The notes: generated from the letters alone by a model not told the origin. A stretch of DNA of 64,000 bases from Spirosoma utsteinense (GCF_014282275.1 NZ_VFIA01000008.1:124001-188000); one strand, 5' to 3'; shown: positions 32,191 to 42,163, numbered from the stretch's first letter. Numbers and translations: made by a program.

Positions 32191-35100
32191 TGTCGGCTAA
32201 CGAATCCGGCATCACAATCGATGTATCTATGAACTGGTTATCCATTTTTCGATTCGAGTTCCGGTATCGCCGGAACCGTCCGGCAACCTATATTTTCTTT
32301 GTCCTGCTGCTGGGTATGAGCTTTGCCCTCGTCACAACAGACATGCTTAAGGGGCTGACAGGCGGGGCTATCAAAGACAATGCAACCGTTGTTATCAGCC
32401 GAATCAGCTTGATACTGTTTCTGATGATGGGCGTTCTGATCAGTTCGGCCATTATGGGTGTGGCTGTCGTGCGCGACTTTGAACACCGTACCGATGCCCT
32501 GTTCTTTACCAAGCCCATCCAGCGGTGGGAGTACCTCACAGGCCGTTACCTGGGCGCCATGCTGCTGCTGCTGCTCACCCTGACGGCCATACCGTTGGGG
32601 CTGATGATGGGTGAGGCTGCCCCCTGGCGCGACGCCGACCGGCTGTTGCCATTCCGGCTATCTACTTACTGGCAACCTTATCTGGTCACTATTATCCCGA
32701 ACGCACTCATCGTTGGCAGCATTTTCTTTACCGTTGGCGCGCTGAGCCGAAAAATGCTGGTCGTGTTCACGCAGGGCATGATTTTACTGATGCTCTACCT
32801 GATTTCCGGTTCACTCCTGAGCCAGATCGACCGGCGCGAAACGGCCGCACTGCTCGACCCATTCGGTATGCGGGCCATGGGCTACATTACGCAGTACTGG
32901 TCTATTGCGCAACAAAACCAGGCACTGCTCCCCCTGGCTGGCCTATTCCTCTGGAACCGGCTGCTCTGGCTGGGCGTGGCAGCACTGGCAATGGCCGCTA
33001 CCTATGTTTTCTTCTCCTACCAGCAGGCCCCCGGCTCATACGGCCGGAAGAAGACCGCAAAACAGGCCGAACGGGAGCTGGTGAACCTTCGTCCCGGTCA
33101 GGCGCTGCACCTTCCGCGTGTTAAGCGCAGTTATGGCGGCTGGACCTGGGTAGGCGATATGGGCCGACTGACCGTGTTTTACGCGAAGGTTGTAATGAAC
33201 GATCTGCCGTTTCTGGCCCTCAGTATTGGCGGGCTGGGTATGTTTCTGTTCTCGGCCATCGACAATGCGGGTGGCTGGTACGGCTCCCGGACCCTGCCAA
33301 CGACCTACGTCATGCTCAGCAAGATGAGCCTTTTCACGGGACTGTTCCTGTTCATTCTGATGGTCCTGTATGTAGGGGACCTGGTCTGGAAGGAGCGCGA
33401 CGTGCGTATCAATCTCATTGAAGATGCCCTCCCGGTACCGAACTGGGTGCCCTTGCTGAGTAAATACCTTGGCCTGGGACTGGCTTTTGGGGCCATGCTC
33501 ACGGTAGCTATAGGACTGGGAGCGCTCATCCAGACTTTTCGGGGTGGCGCGTCGCTCATCGACTGGCGGGTCTACGCCACGAGCCTTTACGGCGAAACCC
33601 TGATGGGGCTGCTGATTTATATGCTGCTGGGCTTTTTCATCCACGTTATGGTGAACAACAAGTTTGCCGGTCATGGGCTCATGATCCTGTTCTTTGTGGC
33701 AACGGGTGTGCTGGCTTACCTGGGTGTAGAACATCGGTTGTTGCAGTTCAACTCCGCGTCGCTTGGGACGTATTCCGAAATGAACGGCTTCGGGCACTAC
33801 GTTTCGCCCTTCTCCTGGATGAACCTGTACTGGCTGGCCTTTGCGGTGCTGTTGTTTGCGGCTGCGGTCGTACTGTCGGTGCGGGGATCGGAGGAGCTGT
33901 TCAAGCTGCGGCTGCGTATCGGACGGCACCAGCTAACGCGGCCCATTCTCACGTTCGGGCTGGCGGCATTGATCGTATTCGTGTCGAGTGGGTCGTATAT
34001 CTATTACAACACCAATATTGAAAACCGGTATCAGAACAGCAAAGAGAGCGAAGCCGAAAGTGCAACGTATGAGAAGACGCTGAAAAAATACGCGGCCCTG
34101 CCTCAACCCCGTATCACCGACGTGCGGGTTCAGGTCGACATATTCCCCGAAACGCGCGACTTCACCGCAACGGGCCGCTATGTGATGAAGAACAAAACGA
34201 CGCAGCCCATTCGCCAGATTCACCTGCAAACCTACGGGGCCGATGAGATGCAGGTGAAGCAGCTGACGCTGTCGATGCCCAACCGGCTCGATGACCGTTA
34301 CGCCAACGACTTCGACTACCGGATGTTCCACCTCGACAAGCCACTAATGCCCGGCGACAGCCTGACACTCGATTTTAAACTGGCTTACCGCACCAAGGGA
34401 TTCAGGAACGGGAATGATAATGTCGATATCGTTGAGAATGGCACGTTTTTCACCAACCAGTATTTCCCCGGCATTGGATACGACGACCGATACGAACTCG
34501 GCAGCGACGATACCCGCAAGAAAAACGGCCTCAAACCGAAGGAGCGCATGCGGAGCATGACCGACCCGACTGGACTGCGCGAAGGCGTTTTTGGCGACGA
34601 TGCCGACCAGATCCGGTTCGCGACGACCATTAGTACGTCTCCCGACCAGATTGCCATAGCACCGGGGTATTTACAAAAGGAGTGGACAAAAGGAGGACGG
34701 CGGTATTTCAGCTACACGATGGATGCCCCCATCACCAATTTCTATTCCATTGTATCGGCGCGGTATGCCGTCCGGAAGGAGTTATACAAAGGAAAAGGCG
34801 GTAATCCCGTCAACCTGGAAATATACTACCATCCCGGCCACGCCCGGAATCTGGACCGGATGATGCGCGGAATGAAAGCATCGCTGGACTACTACCAGAC
34901 CAACTACGGCCCCTATCAGCATCGGCAACTGCGGATCATGGAGTTTCCACGCTACCGCAGCTATGCCCAGTCTTTTGCCAATACCATTCCCTTTGGCGAG
35001 AGTATGGGATTCGTGGCCGACATCGACGACAAAAAGGACATCGACATGCCGTTCTTCGTAACAGCGCACGAGGTAGCCCACCAGTGGTGGGGCCATCAGG

Positions 35101-35858
35101 TTACCGAAGCCAACGTGAAGGGAAGCGCCATGCTCTCGGAGTCGCTGGCCGAATACAGCGCACTGATGGTGATGAAACACCAGTCGACACCGGAGAAAAT
35201 GCAGCAATTCCTGGAGCATGAGCTTGACTATTACCTCAGTGGCCGACATGGCGAAAGCAAGAAAGAGCAGCCCCTGACGATGTGCGAAAACCAGTCATAT
35301 ATCCATTACAACAAGGGATCGCATGTGCTGTATGCGCTACAGGATCAGATTGGCGAAGACCGGCTTAACCAGGCGTTACAGACCTATCGTAACCGATGGA
35401 ATATGGCAGAGGTCAGCAAAACCGGCATTTACCCCACGGCCCGTGACCTGACCGCCGAACTCCGGGCCGTAACGCCCGACAGCCTGCGCGGCCTGCTCGA
35501 CGACTGGGTGAACGCCATTACGCTCTACGAACTAAAGACCGAAAAAGTAACGGTGAAGCCTGCCGGTAAGCAGTTTGTGGTAACGCTCGATGTATCGGCC
35601 GCGAAGGTACGGGCCGACAGCCTCGGTAACGAGCAGGCCCGGCCGCTGAACGAGTGGATGTGGGTAGGGGTTTATGCCCCCAAACCAAAAGACAGCGCCG
35701 GAACCGATAAACTGCTGTACTACCAGCGGCACCGGATCACCAGGGCAAAACAACAGATTACCGTACGCGTCGATCAGAAACCCGACCGCGCCGGTATCGA
35801 TCCACTCAATCTGCTCATCGACCGCCACCCGGGTGATAATGTGAAAGCGATAGAATAG
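32190..35858 (+). CDS. ABC permease fused to an M1-family aminopeptidase
   Basis: A 1222-residue fusion. Residues ~1-610 contain a dozen or so membrane spans of an ABC-2-type permease in two blocks. From ~640 a periplasmic M1 (gluzincin) peptidase follows, with the zinc motif HEVAH at residues 960-964 and the third ligand Glu in LSES. Nineteen residues separate the HEXXH from that Glu, one more than the usual eighteen. Such fusions are widespread in Bacteroidota, and their transported substrate is not known to me. The start overlaps the ATPase gene; a second ATG 13 codons on (32229) begins directly at the membrane-proximal segment and is also possible. Confidence 0.88.
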   Translation: MSANESGITIDVSMNWLSIFRFEFRYRRNRPATYIFFVLLLGMSFALVTTDMLKGLTGGAIKDNATVVISRISLILFLMMGVLISSAIMGVAVVRDFEHRTDALFFTKPIQRWEYLTGRYLGAMLLLLLTLTAIPLGLMMGEAAPWRDADRLLPFRLSTYWQPYLVTIIPNALIVGSIFFTVGALSRKMLVVFTQGMILLMLYLISGSLLSQIDRRETAALLDPFGMRAMGYITQYWSIAQQNQALLPLAGLFLWNRLLWLGVAALAMAATYVFFSYQQAPGSYGRKKTAKQAERELVNLRPGQALHLPRVKRSYGGWTWVGDMGRLTVFYAKVVMNDLPFLALSIGGLGMFLFSAIDNAGGWYGSRTLPTTYVMLSKMSLFTGLFLFILMVLYVGDLVWKERDVRINLIEDALPVPNWVPLLSKYLGLGLAFGAMLTVAIGLGALIQTFRGGASLIDWRVYATSLYGETLMGLLIYMLLGFFIHVMVNNKFAGHGLMILFFVATGVLAYLGVEHRLLQFNSASLGTYSEMNGFGHYVSPFSWMNLYWLAFAVLLFAAAVVLSVRGSEELFKLRLRIGRHQLTRPILTFGLAALIVFVSSGSYIYYNTNIENRYQNSKESEAESATYEKTLKKYAALPQPRITDVRVQVDIFPETRDFTATGRYVMKNKTTQPIRQIHLQTYGADEMQVKQLTLSMPNRLDDRYANDFDYRMFHLDKPLMPGDSLTLDFKLAYRTKGFRNGNDNVDIVENGTFFTNQYFPGIGYDDRYELGSDDTRKKNGLKPKERMRSMTDPTGLREGVFGDDADQIRFATTISTSPDQIAIAPGYLQKEWTKGGRRYFSYTMDAPITNFYSIVSARYAVRKELYKGKGGNPVNLEIYYHPGHARNLDRMMRGMKASLDYYQTNYGPYQHRQLRIMEFPRYRSYAQSFANTIPFGESMGFVADIDDKKDIDMPFFVTAHEVAHQWWGHQVTEANVKGSAMLSESLAEYSALMVMKHQSTPEKMQQFLEHELDYYLSGRHGESKKEQPLTMCENQSYIHYNKGSHVLYALQDQIGEDRLNQALQTYRNRWNMAEVSKTGIYPTARDLTAELRAVTPDSLRGLLDDWVNAITLYELKTEKVTVKPAGKQFVVTLDVSAAKVRADSLGNEQARPLNEWMWVGVYAPKPKDSAGTDKLLYYQRHRITRAKQQITVRVDQKPDRAGIDPLNLLIDRHPGDNVKAIE

Positions 35859-35879
35859 CCGATCTGGTCAGCTAAAACG

Positions 35880-35924
35880 AGGGGGTCCGATAAATGAAGA
35901 TATTATTCATTTATCGGACCCCCT
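35880..35924. terminator. Bidirectional terminator hairpin
   Basis: A 19-bp stem (AGGGGGTCCGATAAATGAA and its complement) with a seven-base loop lies between the convergent permease/peptidase and PfkB genes, 21 and 19 bases from their stops. Confidence 0.75.
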
Positions 35925-35943
35925 TATTCTGAGTCGTTTGGAT

Positions 35944-36861
35944 CTATTCCAGTCCAAACGCCGATAGTTTCACGAATTCGCTCACCCGCGCCTGAATCTC
36001 GTCCTTTGTCAGATTCATGATCCGCTCGGCACCGAACTTCTCGACGCAGAACGACGCCATAGCCGACCCGTAAATGATAGCCCGCTTCATATTCTCGAAC
36101 GACACGTCGTCGGTTTTAGCCAGGTGTCCGATGAAACCACCGGCAAACGTATCGCCCGCACCAGTTGGATCGAATACTTCGGCCAGGGGCAGCGCCGGGG
36201 CAAAGAAAATCTGGCCCTCATGGAACAGCAGCGCCCCGTGCTCGCCCTTCTTGATAATAACCGTTTTGGGCCCCATCTCACGAATTTTGGCGGCTGCCGT
36301 TACCAGCGCATACTGGCCGGTTAGCTGGCGCGCTTCTTCGTCATTCACGACCAGCACATCGACCAGGGGCAGGAGCCCCATCAGATCGGGCCGGGCTATC
36401 TCGATCCAGAGGTTCATCGTATCCAGCACGATCAGCTTAGGCCGGGTGTGAAGCCGCTCGATCACCATCCGCTGAATGGCGGGGGCGGTATTTCCCAACA
36501 TCAGGTACTGGCAGTTCTGGTACGATTCGGGAATGACCGGGTCGAAGTTTTCCATCACATTCAACTGCACCTCTACCGTATCGCGGGTGTTCATATCGTT
36601 ATGGTACTTCCCCGACCAGAAGAACGTTTTCTCGCCCTGCCGAATCTCCAGTCCCTCGGTGTTGACGCCGTGCTGGTTCAGGTCATCGATCATCGATTGC
36701 GGAAAATCATCGCCCACAACGGCTACCAGGTTGTTGCCTTCGGTGAAATACGATGCCGACAGCGTAATGTAGGTGGCGGCACCGCCAATGATCTTGTCGG
36801 TCTTGCCGAAGGGGGTCTCCAGCGCGTCGAACGCCACGGAACCAATAGTTAATAAGCTCAT
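35944..36861 (-). CDS. PfkB-family carbohydrate/nucleoside kinase
   Basis: A 305-residue ribokinase-family protein. The N-terminal GGAATYITLSASYF block binds substrate, and the C-terminal signature EVFDPTGAGDTFAGGFIGHL holds the anion hole and the catalytic Asp (GAGD). It phosphorylates a sugar or nucleoside in the cytoplasm; the substrate cannot be assigned, although adenosine-kinase-like members share this form. It stands alone between a terminator hairpin and a palindromic repeat. Confidence 0.88.
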   Translation of the reverse strand: MSLLTIGSVAFDALETPFGKTDKIIGGAATYITLSASYFTEGNNLVAVVGDDFPQSMIDDLNQHGVNTEGLEIRQGEKTFFWSGKYHNDMNTRDTVEVQLNVMENFDPVIPESYQNCQYLMLGNTAPAIQRMVIERLHTRPKLIVLDTMNLWIEIARPDLMGLLPLVDVLVVNDEEARQLTGQYALVTAAAKIREMGPKTVIIKKGEHGALLFHEGQIFFAPALPLAEVFDPTGAGDTFAGGFIGHLAKTDDVSFENMKRAIIYGSAMASFCVEKFGAERIMNLTKDEIQARVSEFVKLSAFGLE

Positions 36862-36907
36862 TTTCAGTAAGTAAGCAGAATTAAATTACATTGTTTTCAA
36901 TCGGTGA

Positions 36908-37009
36908 TTTGTCATTCCGAGGAACGAGGAATCTTCGGATAAGTGTGGTTTTACTGGCCATTTCCGAAGATTCCTCGTTCCTCGGACCGGGTGGCCGGAG
37001 CCATGACAA
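36908..37009. repeat. Palindromic repeat, family GTCATGGCTCCGGCCACC (copy 2)
   Basis: Left arm TTTGTCATTCCGAGGAACGA... (36908-36939) pairs with a right arm (36962-37009) that contains an additional 16 bases, CCGGGTGGCCGGAGCC, before the shared ATGACAAA end. The extra block is the same sequence that ends both arms of the 15373-15497 element. It lies upstream of the PfkB gene. Confidence 0.8.
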
Positions 37010-37115
37010 ACTACTCATCAAAAATATCTCGATCTAACTCTGCGTGACTACTTAATCTGTAGTTTGCAAAATTTGTGACTGGCACACCTAATCTGTGGCT
37101 ATTCACCAAACCCAT

Positions 37116-38315
37116 TTATTTCTTCCGCCCAATGACCGGGCAGCGCTTGAACGGCTTCGTCCGGTCAAATAGATAACGATAGGTAACGTGGGTTTTAACG
37201 ATGGTTGACCCCAGCTGGCTCACAAATCGCACCATGATCGGATTGAAATCGCCCACCCAGTTCATTTCCAGCTCGTCATACTGGAACGCCGGATTCGTGG
37301 CCGCTTCGTGGGGCATCCGCAGCGCAATAGCGGCTTCCAGCCCTTTACCCTGATGGGCCGGGGCTACACCAAATACCACCCCAAAGGCTTTATGGTTGGT
37401 TTTCCGGATCACCATATGCCAAAGGAACTTCAGCTTGCCAACGAGGTCGAGCTTGCCGTTCACGTGCTTGAAAACCTGGTTCAGCTCAGGCAGGCAAACG
37501 AAGAATGCCACGGGCTCTTCGCCATGATAGGCAAAGTAAATGATCTTTTCGTCGATGACCGGTTTGAGCTTTTTCATCAGCAGCTGCGCCTGGTCGGCCG
37601 ACATTTCCATGACGCCACTGTGTCCACCCCAGGCCGCATTGTAAATATGACGCAGTTCCTGGGCCGCTTCGGGCAGCCGTTTCTTATCGAGCGTCCGGAA
37701 GCTGTATTCCGGGTTTTCGTACACGCGCTTCGCCCGGTCTTTCACCGTCTGCGACATACTGGTCAGCTTATCCCAGGTGGTCGGAATCCCGAACGTAAAT
37801 TGCTTGAAGTAGTCCTGAAAGCCGTAGTTCTCGAAAAGCGGAATGTAATATGGCTTCGTGTAGGGCATACAATAGTTAGGCTCCCGGTCGAAACCTTCGA
37901 ACAGTAATCCCCACCAGCGATCGCGGTCGCCGAAGTTGACGGGGCCATCCATTGCTTCCATACCCCGGCTCTGGAGCCAGGCTTTGCCCGCATCGAAGAG
38001 GGCGGCAGCGGCTAACGGATCATCGATACACTCGAAAAAGCCCAGTCCACCCGTTGGCTGGTCGTTGTCGAGGGTAGCAATTTCACGATCTACGAAAGCG
38101 GCTATCCGCCCGATAGTCTCTTTCTTGTCGTTCAGTAATAAATACTGTACGCATTCCCCGTTGGAAAACCGTTTGTTACGGGCCGGGTCGAAAACCTCCT
38201 CTACATCCGTATCCAACGGCCGGATCCAATACGTATCGTTCCGGTAAAGCCGAACGGGAAACTGAATAAATTCGCTCTGATATGTGGCGTTTGTGCCAAC
38301 CTCAACTACCTGCAT
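37116..38315 (-). CDS. GNAT-like acyltransferase family protein
   Basis: A 399-residue cytoplasmic protein. The C-terminal region (VFFVCLPELNQVF ... AFGVVFGVAPAHQGKGLEAAIALRMPHEA) has the acetyl-CoA-binding form of GNAT N-acyltransferases, with the P-loop equivalent AHQGKGLEAA. A second, degenerate GNAT unit seems to form the N-terminal half (YLLLNDKKETIGRIAAFVDREI). The substrate is unknown. The start at 38315 (MQVVEVGTNATYQ) is chosen because the frame upstream runs only through a palindromic repeat. Confidence 0.65.
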   Translation of the reverse strand: MQVVEVGTNATYQSEFIQFPVRLYRNDTYWIRPLDTDVEEVFDPARNKRFSNGECVQYLLLNDKKETIGRIAAFVDREIATLDNDQPTGGLGFFECIDDPLAAAALFDAGKAWLQSRGMEAMDGPVNFGDRDRWWGLLFEGFDREPNYCMPYTKPYYIPLFENYGFQDYFKQFTFGIPTTWDKLTSMSQTVKDRAKRVYENPEYSFRTLDKKRLPEAAQELRHIYNAAWGGHSGVMEMSADQAQLLMKKLKPVIDEKIIYFAYHGEEPVAFFVCLPELNQVFKHVNGKLDLVGKLKFLWHMVIRKTNHKAFGVVFGVAPAHQGKGLEAAIALRMPHEAATNPAFQYDELEMNWVGDFNPIMVRFVSQLGSTIVKTHVTYRYLFDRTKPFKRCPVIGRKK

Positions 38316-38377
38316 CCGGACATTACATAAATTGGGTGCGAATATAGCCAAAACCAGTGGGGTGTTTGACCGTTGAC

Positions 38378-38434
38378 GTTTGGAGTTTGTACTTTGCCAG
38401 CGTTCCAAACGCTGGCAAAGTACAAACTCCAAAC
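38378..38434. repeat. Perfect 27-bp-arm palindrome between divergent genes
   Basis: Arms 38378-38404 and 38408-38434 (core GAGTTTGTACTTTGCCAGCG) are exact complements with a three-base loop. It lies midway between the divergent GNAT-like and cysS genes. Because of its symmetry both strands give the same spurious peptide (FVLCQR). Confidence 0.85.
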
Positions 38435-38544
38435 ACCAGCCTGCGGTAAACATCGCCGTTTTCCGTCATACAATCCGTAACTTGCGGCCTGTAGATTTCA
38501 CGAATTCCTGCCGATTCAGTTCGGCGCTTTGTCTGCCACCTGTA

Positions 38545-40035
38545 ATGACACAACCGCTTAAGTTATACAACACCCTTTCCCGCAAAAAAGAACTGTTCGA
38601 ACCGCTCAGCCCGCCCTATGTAGGCATGTATGTATGCGGACCAACGGTTTATAACTACGTTCACCTCGGCAACGTACGTACGTTCCTGACCTTCGACACG
38701 CTGTACCGCTATCTGACGTTCATTGGCTACAAAGTCCGCTACGTGCGTAACCTCACCGATGTGGGCCACCTCGTTGGTGACGGTGACGAAGGCGAAGACA
38801 AGATCGGGCGAATGGCCAAACTCGAAAAAGTAGAGCCTATGGAAATTGTTCAGCGGTTTACCAACGATTTCCACACCGTAATGGCGCAGTTCAACGCCAT
38901 CCCGCCGAGCATAGAGCCTACTGCCACCGGGCATATGGTCGAACAGATCGAAGCGGTACAGACCCTGCTCGACAAAGGTCTGGCCTATGAATCCAATGGG
39001 TCTGTTTATTTCGATATCGATACCTATAACAAACGGGGAGGCAACTACGGCAAACTCTCGGGCCGTATTCTTGACGATCTGCTGAACGAAACCCGGGACC
39101 TCGACGGCCAGTCGGAGAAGCGCAGTCCGCTCGATTTTGCGCTCTGGAAACGGGCCGCCCCCGAACACCTCATGCGCTGGAACTCGCCCTGGAGCCCGGG
39201 CTTCCCCGGCTGGCACTTGGAGTGTACCTGCATGAGTACCAAATACCTGGGTAAGCAGTTCGATATTCACGGGGGCGGCATGGACCTGAAATTTCCGCAC
39301 CACGAATGCGAAATTGCCCAGGGCGACGGCCTCACGGGCCACGACCCGGTCCGGTACTGGATGCACTCGAACATGCTGACCGTAAATGGCCAGAAAATGT
39401 CGAAGTCGCTAGGCAACTCGTTCCTGCCGTCGGAGCTGTTTGCGGGTAGCCACTACCTGCTGGAGCAGCCCTACAGCCCCATGACCGTGCGCTTCTTTAT
39501 GTTGCAGTCGCACTACCGCAGCACGCTCGATTTTTCCAACGATGCGCTGAAGGCGGCTCAGAAAGGATACCGGCGTTTGGCTAACGGACTCCGGGTCATT
39601 AAGCAGATGACCTACCAGGCCGACGAGACTGTAACGGCCGATACGAGTAAGCAGGAAGACGTCCGCAAGGCGGTCCAGCAGTTTTACGAAGCGCTGAACG
39701 ACGACCTGAATACAGCAGTAGGCATCGCTCAGCTGTTTACCCTGTTAAAATACGTTAATATGCTGTATCTGAACCAGATCCAGCCTGCGTCGCTGGGGGA
39801 AGACGTATTTACTTTGCTGAAAGATTCGTTCATTACCTACATGCAGGACGTGCTGGGGCTAACCGAAGAAGGTAACGACAACCAGCCTGTGCTCGAAGGT
39901 TTACTGACCCTCTATCGCGAGTATAAGGAGCAACGCCAATATGACAAAGTCGACCAGATCCGTTCCTACTTCAAAGCGCAGGGCCTGGCCATCAAAGACA
40001 TGAAGCACCAGATCGACTGGGCATACGAAGAATAA
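38545..40035 (+). CDS. cysS: Cysteinyl-tRNA synthetase
   Basis: A 496-residue class I aminoacyl-tRNA synthetase. The HIGH-equivalent [11 protein letters not shown], the zinc ligands ([27 protein letters not shown]) and the KMSKS motif ([10 protein letters not shown]) are all present and typical of CysRS, which charges tRNA-Cys. The start at 38545 ([15 protein letters not shown]) is the family's usual N-terminus; an upstream in-frame ATG at 38380 lies in a palindromic repeat and is rejected. No T-box or leader peptide is visible upstream. Confidence 0.96.
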   Translation: MTQPLKLYNTLSRKKELFEPLSPPYVGMYVCGPTVYNYVHLGNVRTFLTFDTLYRYLTFIGYKVRYVRNLTDVGHLVGDGDEGEDKIGRMAKLEKVEPMEIVQRFTNDFHTVMAQFNAIPPSIEPTATGHMVEQIEAVQTLLDKGLAYESNGSVYFDIDTYNKRGGNYGKLSGRILDDLLNETRDLDGQSEKRSPLDFALWKRAAPEHLMRWNSPWSPGFPGWHLECTCMSTKYLGKQFDIHGGGMDLKFPHHECEIAQGDGLTGHDPVRYWMHSNMLTVNGQKMSKSLGNSFLPSELFAGSHYLLEQPYSPMTVRFFMLQSHYRSTLDFSNDALKAAQKGYRRLANGLRVIKQMTYQADETVTADTSKQEDVRKAVQQFYEALNDDLNTAVGIAQLFTLLKYVNMLYLNQIQPASLGEDVFTLLKDSFITYMQDVLGLTEEGNDNQPVLEGLLTLYREYKEQRQYDKVDQIRSYFKAQGLAIKDMKHQIDWAYEE

Positions 40036-40125
40036 AAACCGGGGCTCTCTCCATTCGGTTGTCAACAAGTTGGTTCGCCCGGCGGTGATGGCCTTAAACG
40101 AACCAAGTCAACAACTTATCACCCA

Positions 40126-41157
40126 ATGACCAAGTATTTCGTCTCCTTAATTGTGCTGGCCCTGACCGCTGGTTCCTGTAAAGAAAAGTCGAGCCAGAGC
40201 GACACGACCCAAACAACCAACCAGCCGCCCATGGTCACAGCCCCGGCGTTCAATGCCGACTCCGCCTACGCGTTCATTGACCGGCAGGTTGCGTTCGGAC
40301 CGCGCGTTCCCAACACGCCCGCCCATGTTCAGACAGGCAATTATTTGGCCGCAAAATTGAAAGAATTCGGCTGTACAGTAACAGAGCAGACGTTTGTGGC
40401 TACCACGTGGGATGGCAAAAAACTGAACGCCCGCAATATAATCGGCAGTATCAACCCCCAAGCTACCAAGCGAATATTATTGGCGTCGCACTGGGATTCG
40501 CGCCCGGTAGCCGATAATGATACCGACAAGGCTGATCAGAAAAAACCAGTTACCGCGGCTAACGATGGTGCTAGTGGCGTTGGGGTTCTTCTCGAACTAG
40601 CTCGTACTATTCAACAGGCACAGAAAAAACCATCGGTTGGCATCGACCTTGTTTTTTTCGATGCTGAAGACTGGGGTAATGGCGAAAAGGCAGCGGGGGA
40701 TACGAAAGATGGTCTTACCGTAGGCGGTCAACCTATTGACTTTATTGGGTTCTGCCTGGGGTCACGCTACTGGTCAAAAAATCCCCACAAACCGGGCTAT
40801 TCGGCTTATTACGGTATTTTACTGGACATGGTAGGTGCTAAAGGAGCAACATTTGCCAAAGAAGGGTACTCACAGCAGTTAGCGCCCAGTGTGGTCAACA
40901 CCGTTTGGCAAACTGCCAGCCGGGCAGGTTACAGCCAGTTCTTCGTGGACCAGCCAGGTGGTCCTATTACAGACGATCACCTGGCCCCTAATCTGATTGC
41001 TAAAGTGCCGATGATCGACATTATTCATACAAATATCAACTCAGGTGGCTTTTTCGAAGCCTGGCACACGGCCGATGATAACATGAGCTATATCGACCGA
41101 ACTACGCTCAAAGCCGTTGGCCAAACACTGACCCAGGTACTTTATAACGAAGAATGA
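40126..41157 (+). CDS. Lipoprotein M28 peptidase / glutaminyl cyclase-like
   Basis: A 343-residue protein with a lipoprotein signal (LALTAGSC, Cys at 18) and an M28-type zinc-peptidase fold. Metal-binding blocks ASHWDSRPVADND, ANDGASGVGVLLELART and DLVFFDAEDWG are in place, with a late His in IDIIHTN. Bacterial secreted members are aminopeptidases or glutaminyl-peptide cyclotransferases; the insertion-free length favours the latter group. It is anchored to the envelope. The next gene overlaps it by four bases. Confidence 0.82.
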   Translation: MTKYFVSLIVLALTAGSCKEKSSQSDTTQTTNQPPMVTAPAFNADSAYAFIDRQVAFGPRVPNTPAHVQTGNYLAAKLKEFGCTVTEQTFVATTWDGKKLNARNIIGSINPQATKRILLASHWDSRPVADNDTDKADQKKPVTAANDGASGVGVLLELARTIQQAQKKPSVGIDLVFFDAEDWGNGEKAAGDTKDGLTVGGQPIDFIGFCLGSRYWSKNPHKPGYSAYYGILLDMVGAKGATFAKEGYSQQLAPSVVNTVWQTASRAGYSQFFVDQPGGPITDDHLAPNLIAKVPMIDIIHTNINSGGFFEAWHTADDNMSYIDRTTLKAVGQTLTQVLYNEE

Positions 41158-41585
41158 AAACCAACCGCGTGAAGGTTTATAGCAAGTATACGGCCTGCCT
41201 GAAACAAGTTGTGCTAGCAGGGTCTCTTTTGACGCTGAACCTACTGTCGTGCAGCCCGCCACCTGATACGTTCGGTAAACTCGACCTGAAAAAATGGCGG
41301 GGCGACCGGGGCGGCTGCAATGGCGTTCGGACTACCCTTATTCCTGCCTTCAAAGCTGAGATCCAGAACTTGAAAGGGAATTCAGCCAATACCATCGGCG
41401 AACTACTCGGTCGGCCCGATATCAACCAGATTGCCGATCGGAACCAGAAATTTTATATCTACTTTCTGGAAAAAGGCACCCACTGCGACAAACCCAGCGA
41501 GAAATCGAATAGCCCGTCGGTCGCCATCCGCATGAGTGCTATCGGCCTGGCTACCGAAATTACGTTCCAGGACGGTACTCCGTGA
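41154..41585 (+). CDS. Small lipoprotein, function unknown
   Basis: A 143-residue protein with a long n-region and a lipobox (LLTLNLLSC, Cys near 34). The mature part has a conserved-looking LDLKKWRGDRGGCNGVR segment and a compact alpha/beta pattern (IGELLGRPDINQIADRNQKFYIYFLEKGTHC). Its ATG overlaps the TGA of the M28-type lipoprotein gene, so the two are translationally coupled and probably work together at the membrane. The family is not recognised. Confidence 0.75.
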   Translation: MKTNRVKVYSKYTACLKQVVLAGSLLTLNLLSCSPPPDTFGKLDLKKWRGDRGGCNGVRTTLIPAFKAEIQNLKGNSANTIGELLGRPDINQIADRNQKFYIYFLEKGTHCDKPSEKSNSPSVAIRMSAIGLATEITFQDGTP

Positions 41586-41590
41586 CATGG

Positions 41591-42163
41591 TTACACGTAA
41601 AATTTTTTTCGTTCGATCATTTCCTCGACCACATCCGGCACCATATAGCGGATGGACCGGTTAGACCGGATGCAGTCACGGATGAACGTAGCTGATATAT
41701 CGAGCAGGGGCGCTTCGACCAGGCGCACGTTTGGGTGAGTTCTGAAGGGGCTCGCTTCGGCTTTCGGGCGCGGGTAAACCTCCAGCCCATAGTATTCCAG
41801 GATCTTTTCGTGATTTTTCCAATTGGCAAACTGCGTCAGATTGTCTTCGCCCATTATAAGCCGGAACAGATGCTGCGGGTATTTTTCACCCAGCCGGGCC
41901 AGCGTGTCGATCGTGTAACTTGGCTTGGGCATCGAGAACTCAATATTCGTCGCTTTCAGCCGACTATTATCGGCAATGGCCCGTTCAACCATATCGAACC
42001 GATCGAACTCGTGCAGGAGGCTTTTCGTCTTCTTGAATGGATTTTGGGGCGACACCACAAACCATACCTGATCCAGTTCACCGGAGGTTGCCATAGTATT
42101 GGCAATGATCAAATGACCGATGTGGATGGGATTGAACGAGCCGAAGAAGAGACCGATGCGCAT
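41591..42163 (-). CDS. nadD: Nicotinate-nucleotide adenylyltransferase
   Basis: A 190-residue nucleotidyltransferase with GLFFGSFNPIHIGHLIIA (the GxFxPxHxGH motif that binds ATP), GEDNLTQFANW in the substrate region and the ISATFIRDCIRSNRSIRYMVP motif near the C-terminus. It joins nicotinate mononucleotide to AMP in NAD synthesis. The start at 42163 (MRIGLFFGSF) is chosen since the upstream frame has no family similarity. It follows gmk on the same strand with a 103-base gap. Confidence 0.94.
   Translation of the reverse strand: MRIGLFFGSFNPIHIGHLIIANTMATSGELDQVWFVVSPQNPFKKTKSLLHEFDRFDMVERAIADNSRLKATNIEFSMPKPSYTIDTLARLGEKYPQHLFRLIMGEDNLTQFANWKNHEKILEYYGLEVYPRPKAEASPFRTHPNVRLVEAPLLDISATFIRDCIRSNRSIRYMVPDVVEEMIERKKFYV

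Noticed and set aside
33036-33929. Long minus-strand frame of 297 codons
   Set aside because: It is the antisense shadow of the membrane-span region of the permease/peptidase gene, with His/Gln-rich nonsense composition.
36874-37115. Insertion sequence or integrase remnant around the palindromic repeats
   Set aside because: No transposase frame or target duplication is visible. The elements look non-coding.
38320-38545. T-box or leader-peptide control of cysS
   Set aside because: Apart from the long palindrome there is no specifier-like element and no Cys-rich short frame in the leader.
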